Shown here in pieces: positions 1 to 5,600 of a stretch of 35,709 bases of DNA. Under the pieces are notes generated by a model. It worked only from the letters and a program-made list of their open reading frames with translations. It was not told the DNA's origin and did not search any database. The number at the start of each line of letters is the position of its first letter. Within the stretch, counting starts at the first letter, position 1. The position numbers were made by a program, and so were the translations under genes. Origin of the DNA: a virus; the IMG/VR virus record IMGVR_UViG_3300025313_000073, positions 1 to 35,709 of that record. One strand, 5' to 3'.

Positions 1-27
1 CGCCCCGCAGTTCGGACACAGCGCCAT
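1..27 (-). CDS. 5' end of a gene encoding a protein with an N-terminal zinc ribbon (partial)
   Basis: Read on the minus strand, the first 27 bases of the window translate to MALCPNCGA, beginning with ATG at base 27 and running off the left edge. CPNCG is the first knuckle of a common bacterial zinc ribbon and is rarely met by chance at a start codon. I see no strong Shine-Dalgarno site upstream (bases 28-45). The codons are GC-rich, unlike the adjoining phage sequence and like the right end of the window. It may be host flank or part of an assembly join; only nine codons are visible, so the call is tentative. Confidence 0.4.
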
Positions 28-106
28 AGGGTTTGGGAACGGTACCGGGCTTCGTGGTTGTTTGTTTTTGATGGAATTGTAAATTGGTTTTCATAATTGG
101 GTCCCT

Positions 107-128
107 TGTGTGTGTGTGTGTGTGTGTG
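107..128. repeat. TG dinucleotide repeat
   Basis: Eleven uninterrupted TG units lie downstream of the minus-strand gene ending at 180, just beyond its hairpin repeat. Such a tract can form Z-DNA and can change length by slippage. The rest of 28-128 holds no gene that I can see. Confidence 0.9.
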
Positions 129-182
129 AGTAGAACAACCAATGTCGCGCCCTACCAGCCGGGCGCGCGGGTGGTGGGTCTA
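129..182 (-). repeat. Intergenic hairpin repeat, copy 1
   Basis: This 54-base unit is nearly identical to bases 937-989 except in the loop. It contains a GC-rich stem, CGCGCCC (145-151) with GGGCGCG (about 161-167), flanked by ACCAA/TTGGT-type outer sequences. Its right end includes the TAG stop of the minus-strand gene ending at 180, so the repeat spans the gene end. It is not followed by a T-run on the minus strand, so it may be a processing or 3'-end stabilising structure rather than a classic terminator. Confidence 0.75.
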
Positions 183-908
183 CACAGCGAAATTGGCTTC
201 CAGGTTGCATAGTCCGTGCAATTTGTTAGTGCGGGCCACAACATCGGGCGCAGCCCACTTTTTCCCCACTTCAGTAATGGCGTTGAATAGGCGCCAGATC
301 GTGGGGTCTTTGAACTGTTCGTACGCAGGGCTTTCCCACGCGGCCAATGCGGCTGGCAGTTGGGTACAATTGAGGACACCTAGTTTCATGGATTCCATCA
401 GCAGCGAGCGGGCCCGGTCGTTTGTAAGTCCGATCTGCTTGTAGGCTGTCACTTGCTCGTGTTGCTTTTCAATGGCGGACCCCAACCGGCCCACGGCATT
501 GCTCACAAGCATAGGTAAATCGTCCATGATGCGGCGGGTGTGACGGCGGGAGATCACCACTTCGGCGCTGAAAGCGAGGTTGTCGCACACAAACACCCGC
601 GACCCAACACACAAGCTCGCGGGAAAGCGTTTATCATGGGAATTACGCAGTCCGATGGTAGTGCAATAGTCTTCTGCGCCCTGAGCCAAGCTTAGAAGGC
701 CGAAATACCGAGATCCATCGGGAGTTATTGCGTGCTGTTCAGACGCAATTTCTTGGCCATGAAACCCCAGGGAGTTCACCACGGCTCGGTACAATGTGCC
801 ATGGGCGATTGGATAGTGGGTGTCGGTGTTGGGGGGCGGCACGTTGGCTAGTAGATCGGCCAGAGAAACGCGGGAGGTTTCTCGGTGGAGACATAGAGCA
901 GATGCCAT
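180..908 (-). CDS. DUF932-family protein
   Basis: The 242-residue protein shows the signature of the DUF932 (phage/plasmid-like TIGR03299) family: G-L-R-N-S-H-D-K at residues 86-93 and V-F-V-C-D-N-L-A-F-S at 105-114. The family is common on phages and plasmids, but its biochemical role is not established. The start at 908 is preceded by AAGGACCACC, the same element found before the next minus-strand gene. The stop codon lies inside hairpin repeat copy 1. It is the last gene of a three-gene minus-strand block transcribed away from the main phage operons. It is slightly shorter than the family members I know, so it may lack a C-terminal part. Confidence 0.75.
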   Translation of the reverse strand: MASALCLHRETSRVSLADLLANVPPPNTDTHYPIAHGTLYRAVVNSLGFHGQEIASEQHAITPDGSRYFGLLSLAQGAEDYCTTIGLRNSHDKRFPASLCVGSRVFVCDNLAFSAEVVISRRHTRRIMDDLPMLVSNAVGRLGSAIEKQHEQVTAYKQIGLTNDRARSLLMESMKLGVLNCTQLPAALAAWESPAYEQFKDPTIWRLFNAITEVGKKWAAPDVVARTNKLHGLCNLEANFAV

Positions 909-936
909 GGGGTGGTCCTTATGTAATAGGAGTGGA

Positions 937-989
937 GTAGAACAACCAAGGTCGCGCCCTGGTGTTTGGGCGCGCGGTTGGTGGGTCTA
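937..989 (-). repeat. Intergenic hairpin repeat, copy 2
   Basis: This 53-base unit matches bases 129-182 in both arms and differs mainly in the loop. Pairing is ACCAA (945-949) with TTGGT (978-982) and CGCGCCC with GGGCGCG inside. The different loops with conserved arms argue for selection on pairing. The unit ends on the TAG stop of the minus-strand gene at 987-1178 and lies upstream of the DUF932 gene, so it could act as an attenuator or as an RNA-processing site between the two. Confidence 0.75.
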
Positions 990-1178
990 GTTATGGGAGC
1001 GTGGGGCGAGGTGATAGGTATCCCACAGGCGAGCGTATAGGTCTAATCGGTTGCAAACGGTAGCGGCATGGCGTGCGGCTTCTCGTGTTCGATGACGAGA
1101 GACAGTGCGGTTGAGGGTACTGTCCACCACAACGTAGGGCAGCGGTTCATTTGCACGCAATTGGATTGTGTAATTCAT
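987..1178 (-). CDS. Small hypothetical protein
   Basis: This encodes a 63-residue basic protein with no family that I recognise. The start at 1178 is supported by AAGGACCACC one base upstream of the ATG, shared with the DUF932 gene. The stop lies in hairpin repeat copy 2. It sits between the DUF932 gene and another small gene in the same direction and is probably co-transcribed with them. Residues 24-40 (RTVSRHRTREAARHAAT) look helical and positively charged, which may mean nucleic-acid binding; that is only a guess. Confidence 0.55.
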   Translation of the reverse strand: MNYTIQLRANEPLPYVVVDSTLNRTVSRHRTREAARHAATVCNRLDLYARLWDTYHLAPRSHN

Positions 1179-1198
1179 TGGTGGTCCTTCAAGATAGA

Positions 1199-1223
1199 GG
1201 ATAGGATAGGATAGGATAGGATA
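1199..1223. repeat. Five tandem GGATA units
   Basis: The pentamer GGATA is repeated five times without interruption in the gap between two minus-strand genes. Read on the minus strand it is (TATCC)n and lies just upstream of the translation start region of the gene at 987-1178, so copy number would alter the leader length. Confidence 0.9.
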
Positions 1224-1241
1224 GACTTCAACAACAGCGAA

Positions 1242-1619
1242 CTAGGTGGTAGTGGTTGCGAGTACCTTGTGAATGGTTGTCAGTTGTTCAATGAGATCGC
1301 GTTTGGCTATGTCGCACATATCATCGTAGTAGCCACCGGGTTGGGTGAAGTCTGTTTCGTCCGCATACGAGCAGCATCCCAACATATCACGCCCGACAAT
1401 GTGTGGAATGCCGGGGTATCTTGCCTCAACCGTCACATGGGCCCATGCCCAAACATCGCCAGTATTGAGCCGTTCGATTATTTCGTTTTCAATGCGAGTG
1501 TCAAAGGCGTCATCGCCCGAAAACATTGCATTGCCGCGCACGTCGCAATCGTCTTGCCGAACGGTCAGGGCGTAGGTGATTGCGTTTGGGTCCAAGTTTA
1601 GGGTGCGGGTGGTTGTCAT
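1242..1619 (-). CDS. Hypothetical acidic protein
   Basis: This encodes a 125-residue acidic protein of unknown function. I chose the ATG at 1619 rather than the longer frame from 1676, because a clear GGAGGAGC site precedes it by seven bases. The protein is rich in Asp and Thr and contains D-D-C-D-V-R-G-N and G-D-D-A-F-D segments, plus H-V-T-V-E-A-R-Y. It ends with a threonine run. It is the first gene of the leftward block and faces the control region at 1620-2464. Confidence 0.6.
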   Translation of the reverse strand: MTTTRTLNLDPNAITYALTVRQDDCDVRGNAMFSGDDAFDTRIENEIIERLNTGDVWAWAHVTVEARYPGIPHIVGRDMLGCCSYADETDFTQPGGYYDDMCDIAKRDLIEQLTTIHKVLATTTT

Positions 1620-1926
1620 TGTGTGCTCCTCCGGGGAGATGAAGTGGAATGGTCTGACATCACAAGTATGGACCACAGTGGACTAGATGCAAGGAAATTT
1701 TCTTCCGATTACCGACTTTTCCGGCTGGGAGGTTGAGAGTGTGGGGGTTGAGTAGATCACGGATGATTTTCGCTTTCGTTTTTTTTGCGACCGCGTTTGT
1801 CAACTCTTCTTCTATAGTGGTTTTCCAAAACGGCCATTTTCCCGGTCAGTCGATGTCGATCTCGGGTTGCTTTTTCTGTCCCCTCTTGTGTCGTTGGTAT
1901 AGGTAGTGATAGTGACCTAGGGGGTG

Positions 1927-1947
1927 TGTGTATCGTTATGATACACA
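1927..1947. promoter_or_regulatory. Operator-like palindrome
   Basis: Perfect 8-base arms TGTGTATC and GATACACA are separated by five bases. Size and symmetry fit the binding site of a dimeric phage repressor. It lies in the divergent control region, about 30 bases from a second, different palindrome. No repressor gene was recognised in the window. Confidence 0.5.
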
Positions 1948-1977
1948 TTGGTGGATGTAGTGAGGGCGTGGTGTTTG

Positions 1978-1995
1978 GTGTCACGCTATTGACAC
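1978..1995. promoter_or_regulatory. Operator-like palindrome overlapping a TTGACA box
   Basis: Perfect arms GTGTCA and TGACAC flank CGCTAT. The right arm overlaps TTGACA at 1989-1994, a consensus -35 hexamer, but I see no good -10 box 16-18 bases downstream on the plus strand. It may be an operator, or a promoter with an alternative -10. Confidence 0.45.
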
Positions 1996-2190
1996 AAAGC
2001 GTTACACTGCGTGAGGTTAGGAGGGGTGGGGAGTTAGGGTTGTAGGAATAGTAGGAAGTGTCGGAGTGGGGGAGGGGTGGGGGAGGGGTAGTGGGTGGCA
2101 CGGAAGGGTGCGATATTTTAACCCTGGGGTTTTTCTGTCCGGCCTCACTACATATCTAGGTGTCTCCGACTCGCGCAAAATTTTTCAAAA

Positions 2191-2219
2191 TTGACCCTGG
2201 GTTGTTAGCGTCCTATAAT
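2191..2219 (+). promoter_or_regulatory. Sigma-70 promoter for the structured RNA
   Basis: TTGACC at 2191-2196 and TATAAT at 2214-2219 are separated by exactly 17 bases. The expected transcription start is G at about 2226, three bases before the first arm of the RNA closing stem. This is one of the best matches to the bacterial housekeeping promoter that I see in the window, so the RNA is probably made by the unmodified host polymerase, early or in lysogeny. Confidence 0.75.
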
Positions 2220-2225
2220 TAATAT

Positions 2226-2377
2226 GGCGTAGGATGTTTGTCGGGGGGAGGACAGTTATGAAATGGACTGTCAGGATCGTGAGTAAGCTGATTAGTCTCA
2301 GTAGCGGAACGATCTAATGACGCCTGACTAGCGAAAGGTGGCGAAAACGTACCACCCTCCCCCGACAAACGTCCTAC
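2226..2377 (+). ncRNA. Highly structured RNA with long closing stem (novel candidate)
   Basis: Arms at 2229-2247 and 2359-2377 pair over 19 positions with one G-U pair. A bulged G2248 and two more pairs (2249-2250 with 2357-2358) follow. Inside lie four hairpins: 2251-2256/2267-2272; 2274-2280/2309-2315 with an inner stem 2288-2291/2298-2301; a weak 2321-2323/2331-2333; and 2337-2343/2348-2356 with an AAAA loop and a two-base bulge. The first and last hairpins abut the closing stem with no unpaired base, forming a compact multi-helix junction. The RNA begins at a near-consensus promoter. I cannot match it to 6S RNA, tmRNA, RNase P, a riboswitch or phi29 pRNA by sequence. It could be a free small RNA or a fold-back mRNA, since the closing stem masks a Shine-Dalgarno site before a 19-codon frame. 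Confidence 0.65.
2258..2317 (+). CDS. Possible 19-residue peptide inside the structured RNA
   Basis: ATG at 2258 is preceded by GGGGGAGGA with correct spacing, and the frame runs 19 codons to TAA at 2315. The peptide begins MKWTVRIVSKLISL, a basic start followed by an amphipathic or hydrophobic stretch. The Shine-Dalgarno site is the G-rich part of the closing stem (2243-2251) and would be blocked by CCUCCCCC at 2356-2363. Such long-range masking is known from hok-type type I toxin mRNAs. There is no proof of translation; the open frame may be chance within a structural RNA. Confidence 0.25.
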   Translation: MKWTVRIVSKLISLSSGTI

Positions 2378-2380
2378 AGT

Positions 2381-2403
2381 TTCTGGTACTTGCATTGCCA
2401 GAA
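2381..2403 (+). terminator. Small hairpin after the structured RNA
   Basis: TTCTGG and CCAGAA pair perfectly around an 11-base loop directly 3' of the closing stem. There is no T-run right after it; the nearest is seven T at 2432-2438. It could be a weak terminator or the 3' domain of the RNA. Confidence 0.3.
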
Positions 2404-2464
2404 TGTACTGGTGGTGTGATGGGTGTGAGTGTTTTTTTGAAGAAGGTTGCCGAGGAGGACCAAC

Positions 2465-2827
2465 ATGTTACGACGTGATTTATTTAAGTTTCTGGCGGGC
2501 GGGGTGGTGGCGGTCGTGGTACGCACCATTCTTCCTGAGAGTTCACCCAAGGAGAGTTCGAACAGGATAAAGGTGGATTGGGAACATGGGCTTGCGGCGG
2601 ATTACAATGTTCCTATGAGTGCCTCGGATGAAGTGGTTAGGATATGGTGGGATGGCGCAGGTTTCGTAGGGCGTCCTGAGTCTGCTGTGCGAGTCCTTTC
2701 AGACCTAGAGACCGCCAGGGACAAGGCCAGGATGGTAGTTGTCGAGGAGTTGGAAAAGTGTCTATGGGGCGATCTTCCCCAGGACGCCAAGGATGCGTGG
2801 ACAATTAAACGCTGGGGGCCGGTTTGA
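2465..2827 (+). CDS. Hypothetical exported protein with Tat-like signal
   Basis: This encodes a 120-residue protein. The N-terminus MLRRDLFKFLAGGVVAVVV resembles a twin-arginine signal: paired arginines, then D-L-F-K-F, then a hydrophobic stretch. The rest is a soluble domain with many charged residues (about 30-120) that I do not recognise. I chose ATG 2465 over TTG 2447 because GAGGAGG (2452-2458) sits at the right distance. It is the first gene after the structured RNA and starts a run of small exported, membrane and zinc-binding proteins. A plain membrane anchor rather than a Tat signal is equally possible. Confidence 0.6.
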   Translation: MLRRDLFKFLAGGVVAVVVRTILPESSPKESSNRIKVDWEHGLAADYNVPMSASDEVVRIWWDGAGFVGRPESAVRVLSDLETARDKARMVVVEELEKCLWGDLPQDAKDAWTIKRWGPV

Positions 2828-2852
2828 CAGGGTGTGTTTTGTGTGGTATAGT
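2824..2852 (+). promoter_or_regulatory. Sigma-70 promoter
   Basis: TTGACA at 2824-2829 and TATAGT at 2847-2852 are separated by 17 bases. It overlaps the stop of the preceding gene and would start transcription near 2859, just ahead of the small-gene operon that begins at 2868. Confidence 0.7.
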
Positions 2853-2867
2853 TATCTTTGTTAGGAT

Positions 2868-3101
2868 ATGGGCTATATGGCACACATTTGTTCAGGCATT
2901 GATTTTGTTCGTCTTGAATCTCCCTCTTCTTTAGTATGTCATCATGCTGGGTTCACTTGTCCGTCGTGTAAGGTACGTATGTATGCGTGTTGCATATCTT
3001 ATCTTCAAGGGGAGTTCGAGGATAGCCGCGTGTATTCTGTGGCGTTGGCGTGCCATGTGTGTAGTTGTTACTGGGTGGAATGGCAGGAGGGTCCGCAATG
3101 A
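2868..3101 (+). CDS. Small cysteine-rich, probably zinc-binding protein
   Basis: This encodes 77 residues. CPSC (31-34) and a later C-x-x-C pair in A-C-H-V-C-S-C (62-67) suggest a zinc ribbon split by about 28 residues; other cysteines and histidines lie between. ATG 2868 is used here, but ATG 2877 has the better spacing from TTAGGA at 2861-2866. The stop overlaps the next gene as ATGA. It is the first gene after the promoter at 2824-2852. The function is unknown; small phage zinc ribbons often bind host enzymes or nucleic acid. Confidence 0.6.
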   Translation: MGYMAHICSGIDFVRLESPSSLVCHHAGFTCPSCKVRMYACCISYLQGEFEDSRVYSVALACHVCSCYWVEWQEGPQ

Positions 3102-3355
3102 GTGATCCAAAGTATCGTGTGTGTAGTGGGGAGGCTCGGTGGGCCATTATCGTCCGTGATGATGAGGGGTGGAGTTTCATGGGAAAGTTTTGTTGGGAGA
3201 CCGACAACGATGCACCCGGGATTAGGACGTTTAGGACACAGAGGTCGGCTAGGGCGGCCTTGAAGGAAAGTGGGAGAGGCCGAGAGTCGAAGATCGTTAG
3301 AGTTTTGAATACGGTTGTAGCTGTAAAGCAAGATACTGTGGAGGGGTACCAATGA
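3098..3355 (+). CDS. Small hypothetical protein
   Basis: This encodes 85 residues, beginning MSDPKYRVC, from ATG 3098 with AGGAGGG upstream. A longer frame from 3065 lacks such a site and overlaps the previous gene further. The protein mixes a Trp/Phe-rich first half (W-A-I-I-V-R-D-D-E-G-W-S-F) with a basic helical second half (S-A-R-A-A-L-K-E). It overlaps both neighbours by four bases, so translation is coupled along this operon. I do not recognise a family. Confidence 0.6.
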   Translation: MSDPKYRVCSGEARWAIIVRDDEGWSFMGKFCWETDNDAPGIRTFRTQRSARAALKESGRGRESKIVRVLNTVVAVKQDTVEGYQ

Positions 3356-3816
3356 AACCTGCATGTATAATTGTAATGTTAATTGTCTTGGGTGCGGCGG
3401 CCTCTGTTGGGTTTACCAAGCCCAAGTCTGCGCAAGGGGATATTTCCATTCCCTTTGAGGAGATCGGGTTGTTCGACCCATTGCCAGCAGAAGTGGCGGA
3501 CGCGCCGCCAGAATTTAGGTTTAAGTGGATTCGTGCCTATAATGAAATGGCCGTACTTCAGGCCCAACGCAGGGCCGATGCGTATCGTGCGAGTAACCCC
3601 GTCCTGGAGGTGTACACCCAAGACCAAGAGTACGTGTCAGGAAGCTCGTTGAACCAACAAGCAAGTGGCGACTACAACAGCGCTCAGCTACAGGCACGGA
3701 CGCAAACCACTTACCAAGGACGTAATGTGCAACGGACGTACAGGCCAGATCAGTGGGGTGGGGGTCCCGTAACAATTCTCAACCCGTATACCGAAGTGGA
3801 GGTGGAACATGAGTAA
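3352..3816 (+). CDS. Hypothetical exported protein
   Basis: This encodes 154 residues. Residues 1-21 form a typical signal peptide or anchor ([14 protein letters not shown]), followed by a soluble region with an early amphipathic helix ([19 protein letters not shown]) and a Gln/Tyr/Asn-rich tail. It overlaps the upstream gene by ATGA and the collagen-like gene by eight bases. Because both it and its downstream partner carry export signals, they may act together at the cell envelope. The family is unknown. Confidence 0.6.
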   Translation: MKPACIIVMLIVLGAAASVGFTKPKSAQGDISIPFEEIGLFDPLPAEVADAPPEFRFKWIRAYNEMAVLQAQRRADAYRASNPVLEVYTQDQEYVSGSSLNQQASGDYNSAQLQARTQTTYQGRNVQRTYRPDQWGGGPVTILNPYTEVEVEHE

Positions 3817-4435
3817 AAGAATGGTATTTGTACTGATCTTTGTGGGAACAATTGTGTTATACTTTGGGTTACGGTCGGCATTTGGACACGAGAACGGTGC
3901 CGACCCGCACTCTACCCAAAATGGCAATGGCCATGCAAACCACCATGGATGGGGATTTGGGCACCACGGCGGGCTTACAGGCGGCCCGCCGAATCCTCCA
4001 GGCCCTCCGGGAGATCCTGGCCCCCCAGGCAATCCTGGTCCGCCAGGAACTCCTGGCTCTCCTGGCTCTCCTGGCTCTCCTGGCTCTCCTGGCTCTCCTG
4101 GCTCGCCGGGGGCACCGGGGGCACCGGGGGCACCGGGGGCACCGGGGGCACCGGGGGCACCGGGGGCACCGGGGGCACCGGGGGCACCGGGGGCACAAGG
4201 TAATTCGAATGGTTCGAATTCTTCGAATAGTTCAAGTAGTTCCAGTAGCACAAGCAGTTATGTTAGTGGAGGTTGGTATGTTCAGTCTAGGTCTATGTAC
4301 TGGACGATCCCGTGGTATTCACCAGTGGTTACCCCTTACCCTCTACCAACGATAGTGCCCCCTAGGGGCAAGCCTGGGGTCGATCTTCCCAACTCCTCTT
4401 TCTCTTTCTCTGGTACCGTCTACACTTTTGAATAG
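3809..4435 (+). CDS. Collagen-like protein with N-terminal membrane anchor or signal
   Basis: This encodes 208 residues. Residues 5-20 are hydrophobic after M-S-K-R and should export or anchor the protein. A His/Gly-rich segment follows (about 27-52), then some 25 Gly-X-Y collagen triplets, first GPP/GNP types, then six GSP and nine GAP with a final GAQ. A Ser/Asn-rich linker (about 135-152) leads to a Trp/Tyr/Pro-rich C-terminal part. Collagen repeats are common in phage fibres, but those lack signal peptides; this protein looks made for the host surface. It sits in the run of exported small proteins rather than among virion genes. The repeat part is internally duplicated at DNA level. Confidence 0.75.
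   Translation: MSKRMVFVLIFVGTIVLYFGLRSAFGHENGADPHSTQNGNGHANHHGWGFGHHGGLTGGPPNPPGPPGDPGPPGNPGPPGTPGSPGSPGSPGSPGSPGSPGAPGAPGAPGAPGAPGAPGAPGAPGAPGAQGNSNGSNSSNSSSSSSSTSSYVSGGWYVQSRSMYWTIPWYSPVVTPYPLPTIVPPRGKPGVDLPNSSFSFSGTVYTFE
4055..4198. repeat. Nine-base tandem repeats encoding collagen triplets
   Basis: Five GGCTCTCCT units and one GGCTCGCCG are followed by nine GGGGCACCG-phase units and a final variant ending in CAA. Identity at third positions shows recent expansion. Because units are nine bases, copy-number change would alter rod length without shifting the frame. Assembly from short reads could have miscounted them. Confidence 0.9.
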
Positions 4436-4444
4436 GAGTCTTGT

Positions 4445-4636
4445 ATGAATTTCATCCAATTGTATACTAGTCTTATGTGTCTTGGCGTTTTTAGCCTATG
4501 TTACGGGGGGCTTGAACTGTTGTGCGGTATGTGGGCTGAGTGGAGGGCGGCTCGATTGATGTGCCGTCTGGACGGTTTTGGGACCATCTTGGCTAACCAG
4601 TTTGATAGAGATTATGGAAGGCATTTTGAAAAGTAG
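4445..4636 (+). CDS. Small membrane protein
   Basis: This encodes 63 residues. ATG 4445 follows AGGAG with good spacing. Residues 2-30 are hydrophobic (F-I-Q-L-Y-T-S-L-M-C-L-G-V-F-S-L-C-Y-G-G) and can span the membrane once; the remainder is basic and probably cytoplasmic. It follows the collagen-like gene by nine bases. A role with the exported proteins upstream or in lysis is possible, but nothing specific shows it. Confidence 0.6.
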   Translation: MNFIQLYTSLMCLGVFSLCYGGLELLCGMWAEWRAARLMCRLDGFGTILANQFDRDYGRHFEK

Positions 4637-4708
4637 AGGTGGAGTGGGACATTGGGGAGTATGACGACACTGCATGGGGAGAAGAGTGTCCCGAGACTTG
4701 GAGGTAAC

Positions 4709-5098
4709 ATGGCTATATTAGCGAAAACTCCGTGGCTGCGTTGTAGGAGAATCAAGGACATGGATTCCTGGTATTATTATTCGGGCTCTCGCCTCCATAT
4801 CGGAAAGCAGAGAGCCTGGGTATGTGAGATGGAATTGCATAGAGTGTTTTCTATCCCGTTGGGGTGCGATGTTCGGTTGGTGGCGTTCAACAGGCCTAGC
4901 GAGGATAGGGTCGAGTGCAAGATATTGACAAATGGGGAAGAGGGTAATCTTTTGTATCTTTCTTGCGATATAGGGGACTTTTGTGTAACCAATACGTTGA
5001 TGAAGGCTTTGCGCAGGTTGTTGGGTGCCGGATATCGTAAGTTCTATGCAGGAATCGAGGTGCGAGGTGGCAGGAAAAGGCGATCGATCAAGGCATAA
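4709..5098 (+). CDS. Hypothetical protein
   Basis: This encodes 129 residues, beginning MAILAKTPW. I prefer ATG 4709, which has TTGGAGG five bases upstream, to the in-frame TTG 4652 or ATG 4661. The protein is basic at both ends (R-C-R-R; R-G-G-R-K-R-R at the C-terminus) and contains several cysteines, aromatic residues (W-Y-Y-Y) and hydrophobic strands, consistent with a small beta-rich domain. No known family is recognised. A noncoding gap of 90 bases follows. Confidence 0.5.
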   Translation: MAILAKTPWLRCRRIKDMDSWYYYSGSRLHIGKQRAWVCEMELHRVFSIPLGCDVRLVAFNRPSEDRVECKILTNGEEGNLLYLSCDIGDFCVTNTLMKALRRLLGAGYRKFYAGIEVRGGRKRRSIKA

Positions 5099-5188
5099 CC
5101 CGCGCTTGTATGGGCGTGGGTGGGAGAGAATTTTTGGTAAGCAAGCGTCTACCCCAAAGAAGATTAGTTTTAAAAAGGAGAAGGTGGC

Positions 5189-5290
5189 ATGATTGACAAC
5201 GATATTCCACCGTGGGCCATGTTCATCACGATTATTATTGGCCTGGCCATTCTGTGCTATGTTATTTGTCCTGGAGGGTTGATGCGATGA
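5189..5290 (+). CDS. 33-residue single-pass membrane peptide
   Basis: ATG 5189 follows AAAAGGAGAAGG, a strong ribosome site. The product MIDNDIPPWAMF... has an acidic N-terminus, one hydrophobic helix (about 11-26: F-I-T-I-I-I-G-L-A-I-L-C-Y-V-I) and a short C-terminal tail ending M-R. The stop overlaps the next gene's start as ATGA, which supports expression. Candidate roles are a pinholin-like or inhibitory membrane peptide; this is inference from size and topology only. Confidence 0.6.
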   Translation: MIDNDIPPWAMFITIIIGLAILCYVICPGGLMR

Positions 5291-5598
5291 CGCTTGGCAG
5301 TTTTTCTCACATAATTGCTGAGTTAGGTACTCCTGTTCACTTAATAGACAAGGAGGATTACAAGTATGCTTATGTGAATCTCTACGACAAAGGTTGGGCG
5401 GAATGGACAGTAAAATACCTTGGGTTAGAGATGATGTTGAAAGATTTGATAGCGTGTCTGGAAAAGACATCCCCGCAACCTAAGTGCATTGATTATGTCA
5501 TTGTTGATCTAAATGATGTTCTTTATTCATACCTGGCCCGGTATGAGGACGACATTGACCTTGAGGGTCCTGTGACAGAGAACTTGGAGATAGATTGA
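5287..5598 (+). CDS. Hypothetical protein
   Basis: This encodes 103 residues, beginning MTLGSFSH. The longer frame from 5212 runs through the preceding peptide gene, while ATG 5287 is coupled to that gene's stop and preceded by CCTGGAGGG. The protein is acidic, with a helical middle (Y-L-G-L-E-M-M-L-K-D-L-I-A-C-L-E-K) and a C-terminal acidic stretch (Y-E-D-D-I-D-L-E). No family is recognised. Confidence 0.6.
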   Translation: MTLGSFSHIIAELGTPVHLIDKEDYKYAYVNLYDKGWAEWTVKYLGLEMMLKDLIACLEKTSPQPKCIDYVIVDLNDVLYSYLARYEDDIDLEGPVTENLEID

Positions 5599-5600
5599 CC

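Larger units (their letters stand above)
1620..2464. other. Divergent control region without a convincing protein gene
   Basis: About 845 bases separate the leftward block from the rightward genes. It holds G/T-biased sequence at 1906-2100, two operator-like palindromes (1927-1947 and 1978-1995), a near-consensus sigma-70 promoter (2191-2219) and the structured RNA it drives (2226-2377), then a small hairpin and a T7 run at 2432-2438. The only long frame, on the minus strand at 1757-2101, is a proline/serine/threonine-rich product of the G-rich strand and does not look like a gene. Confidence 0.7.

Noticed and set aside
1199-1223. CRISPR-like or iteron-like array
   Set aside because: Only five contiguous pentamers without spacers; it is a simple repeat.
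1757-2101. Minus-strand open frame of 114 codons in the control region
   Set aside because: The product is a Pro/Ser/Thr/Asn-rich translation of G/T-rich DNA with no ribosome site or domain, and the region carries palindromes instead.
3688-4355. Long frames on both strands across the collagen-like gene
   Set aside because: They are repeats of Gly-Ala-Pro, Cys-Pro-Arg or Gly-His-Arg types produced by reading the same nine-base repeats in other frames.
5099-5188. CGCTTG/CAAGCG inverted repeat in the gap after 5098
   Set aside because: Six-base arms with a long loop and no T-run; too weak to call a terminator.
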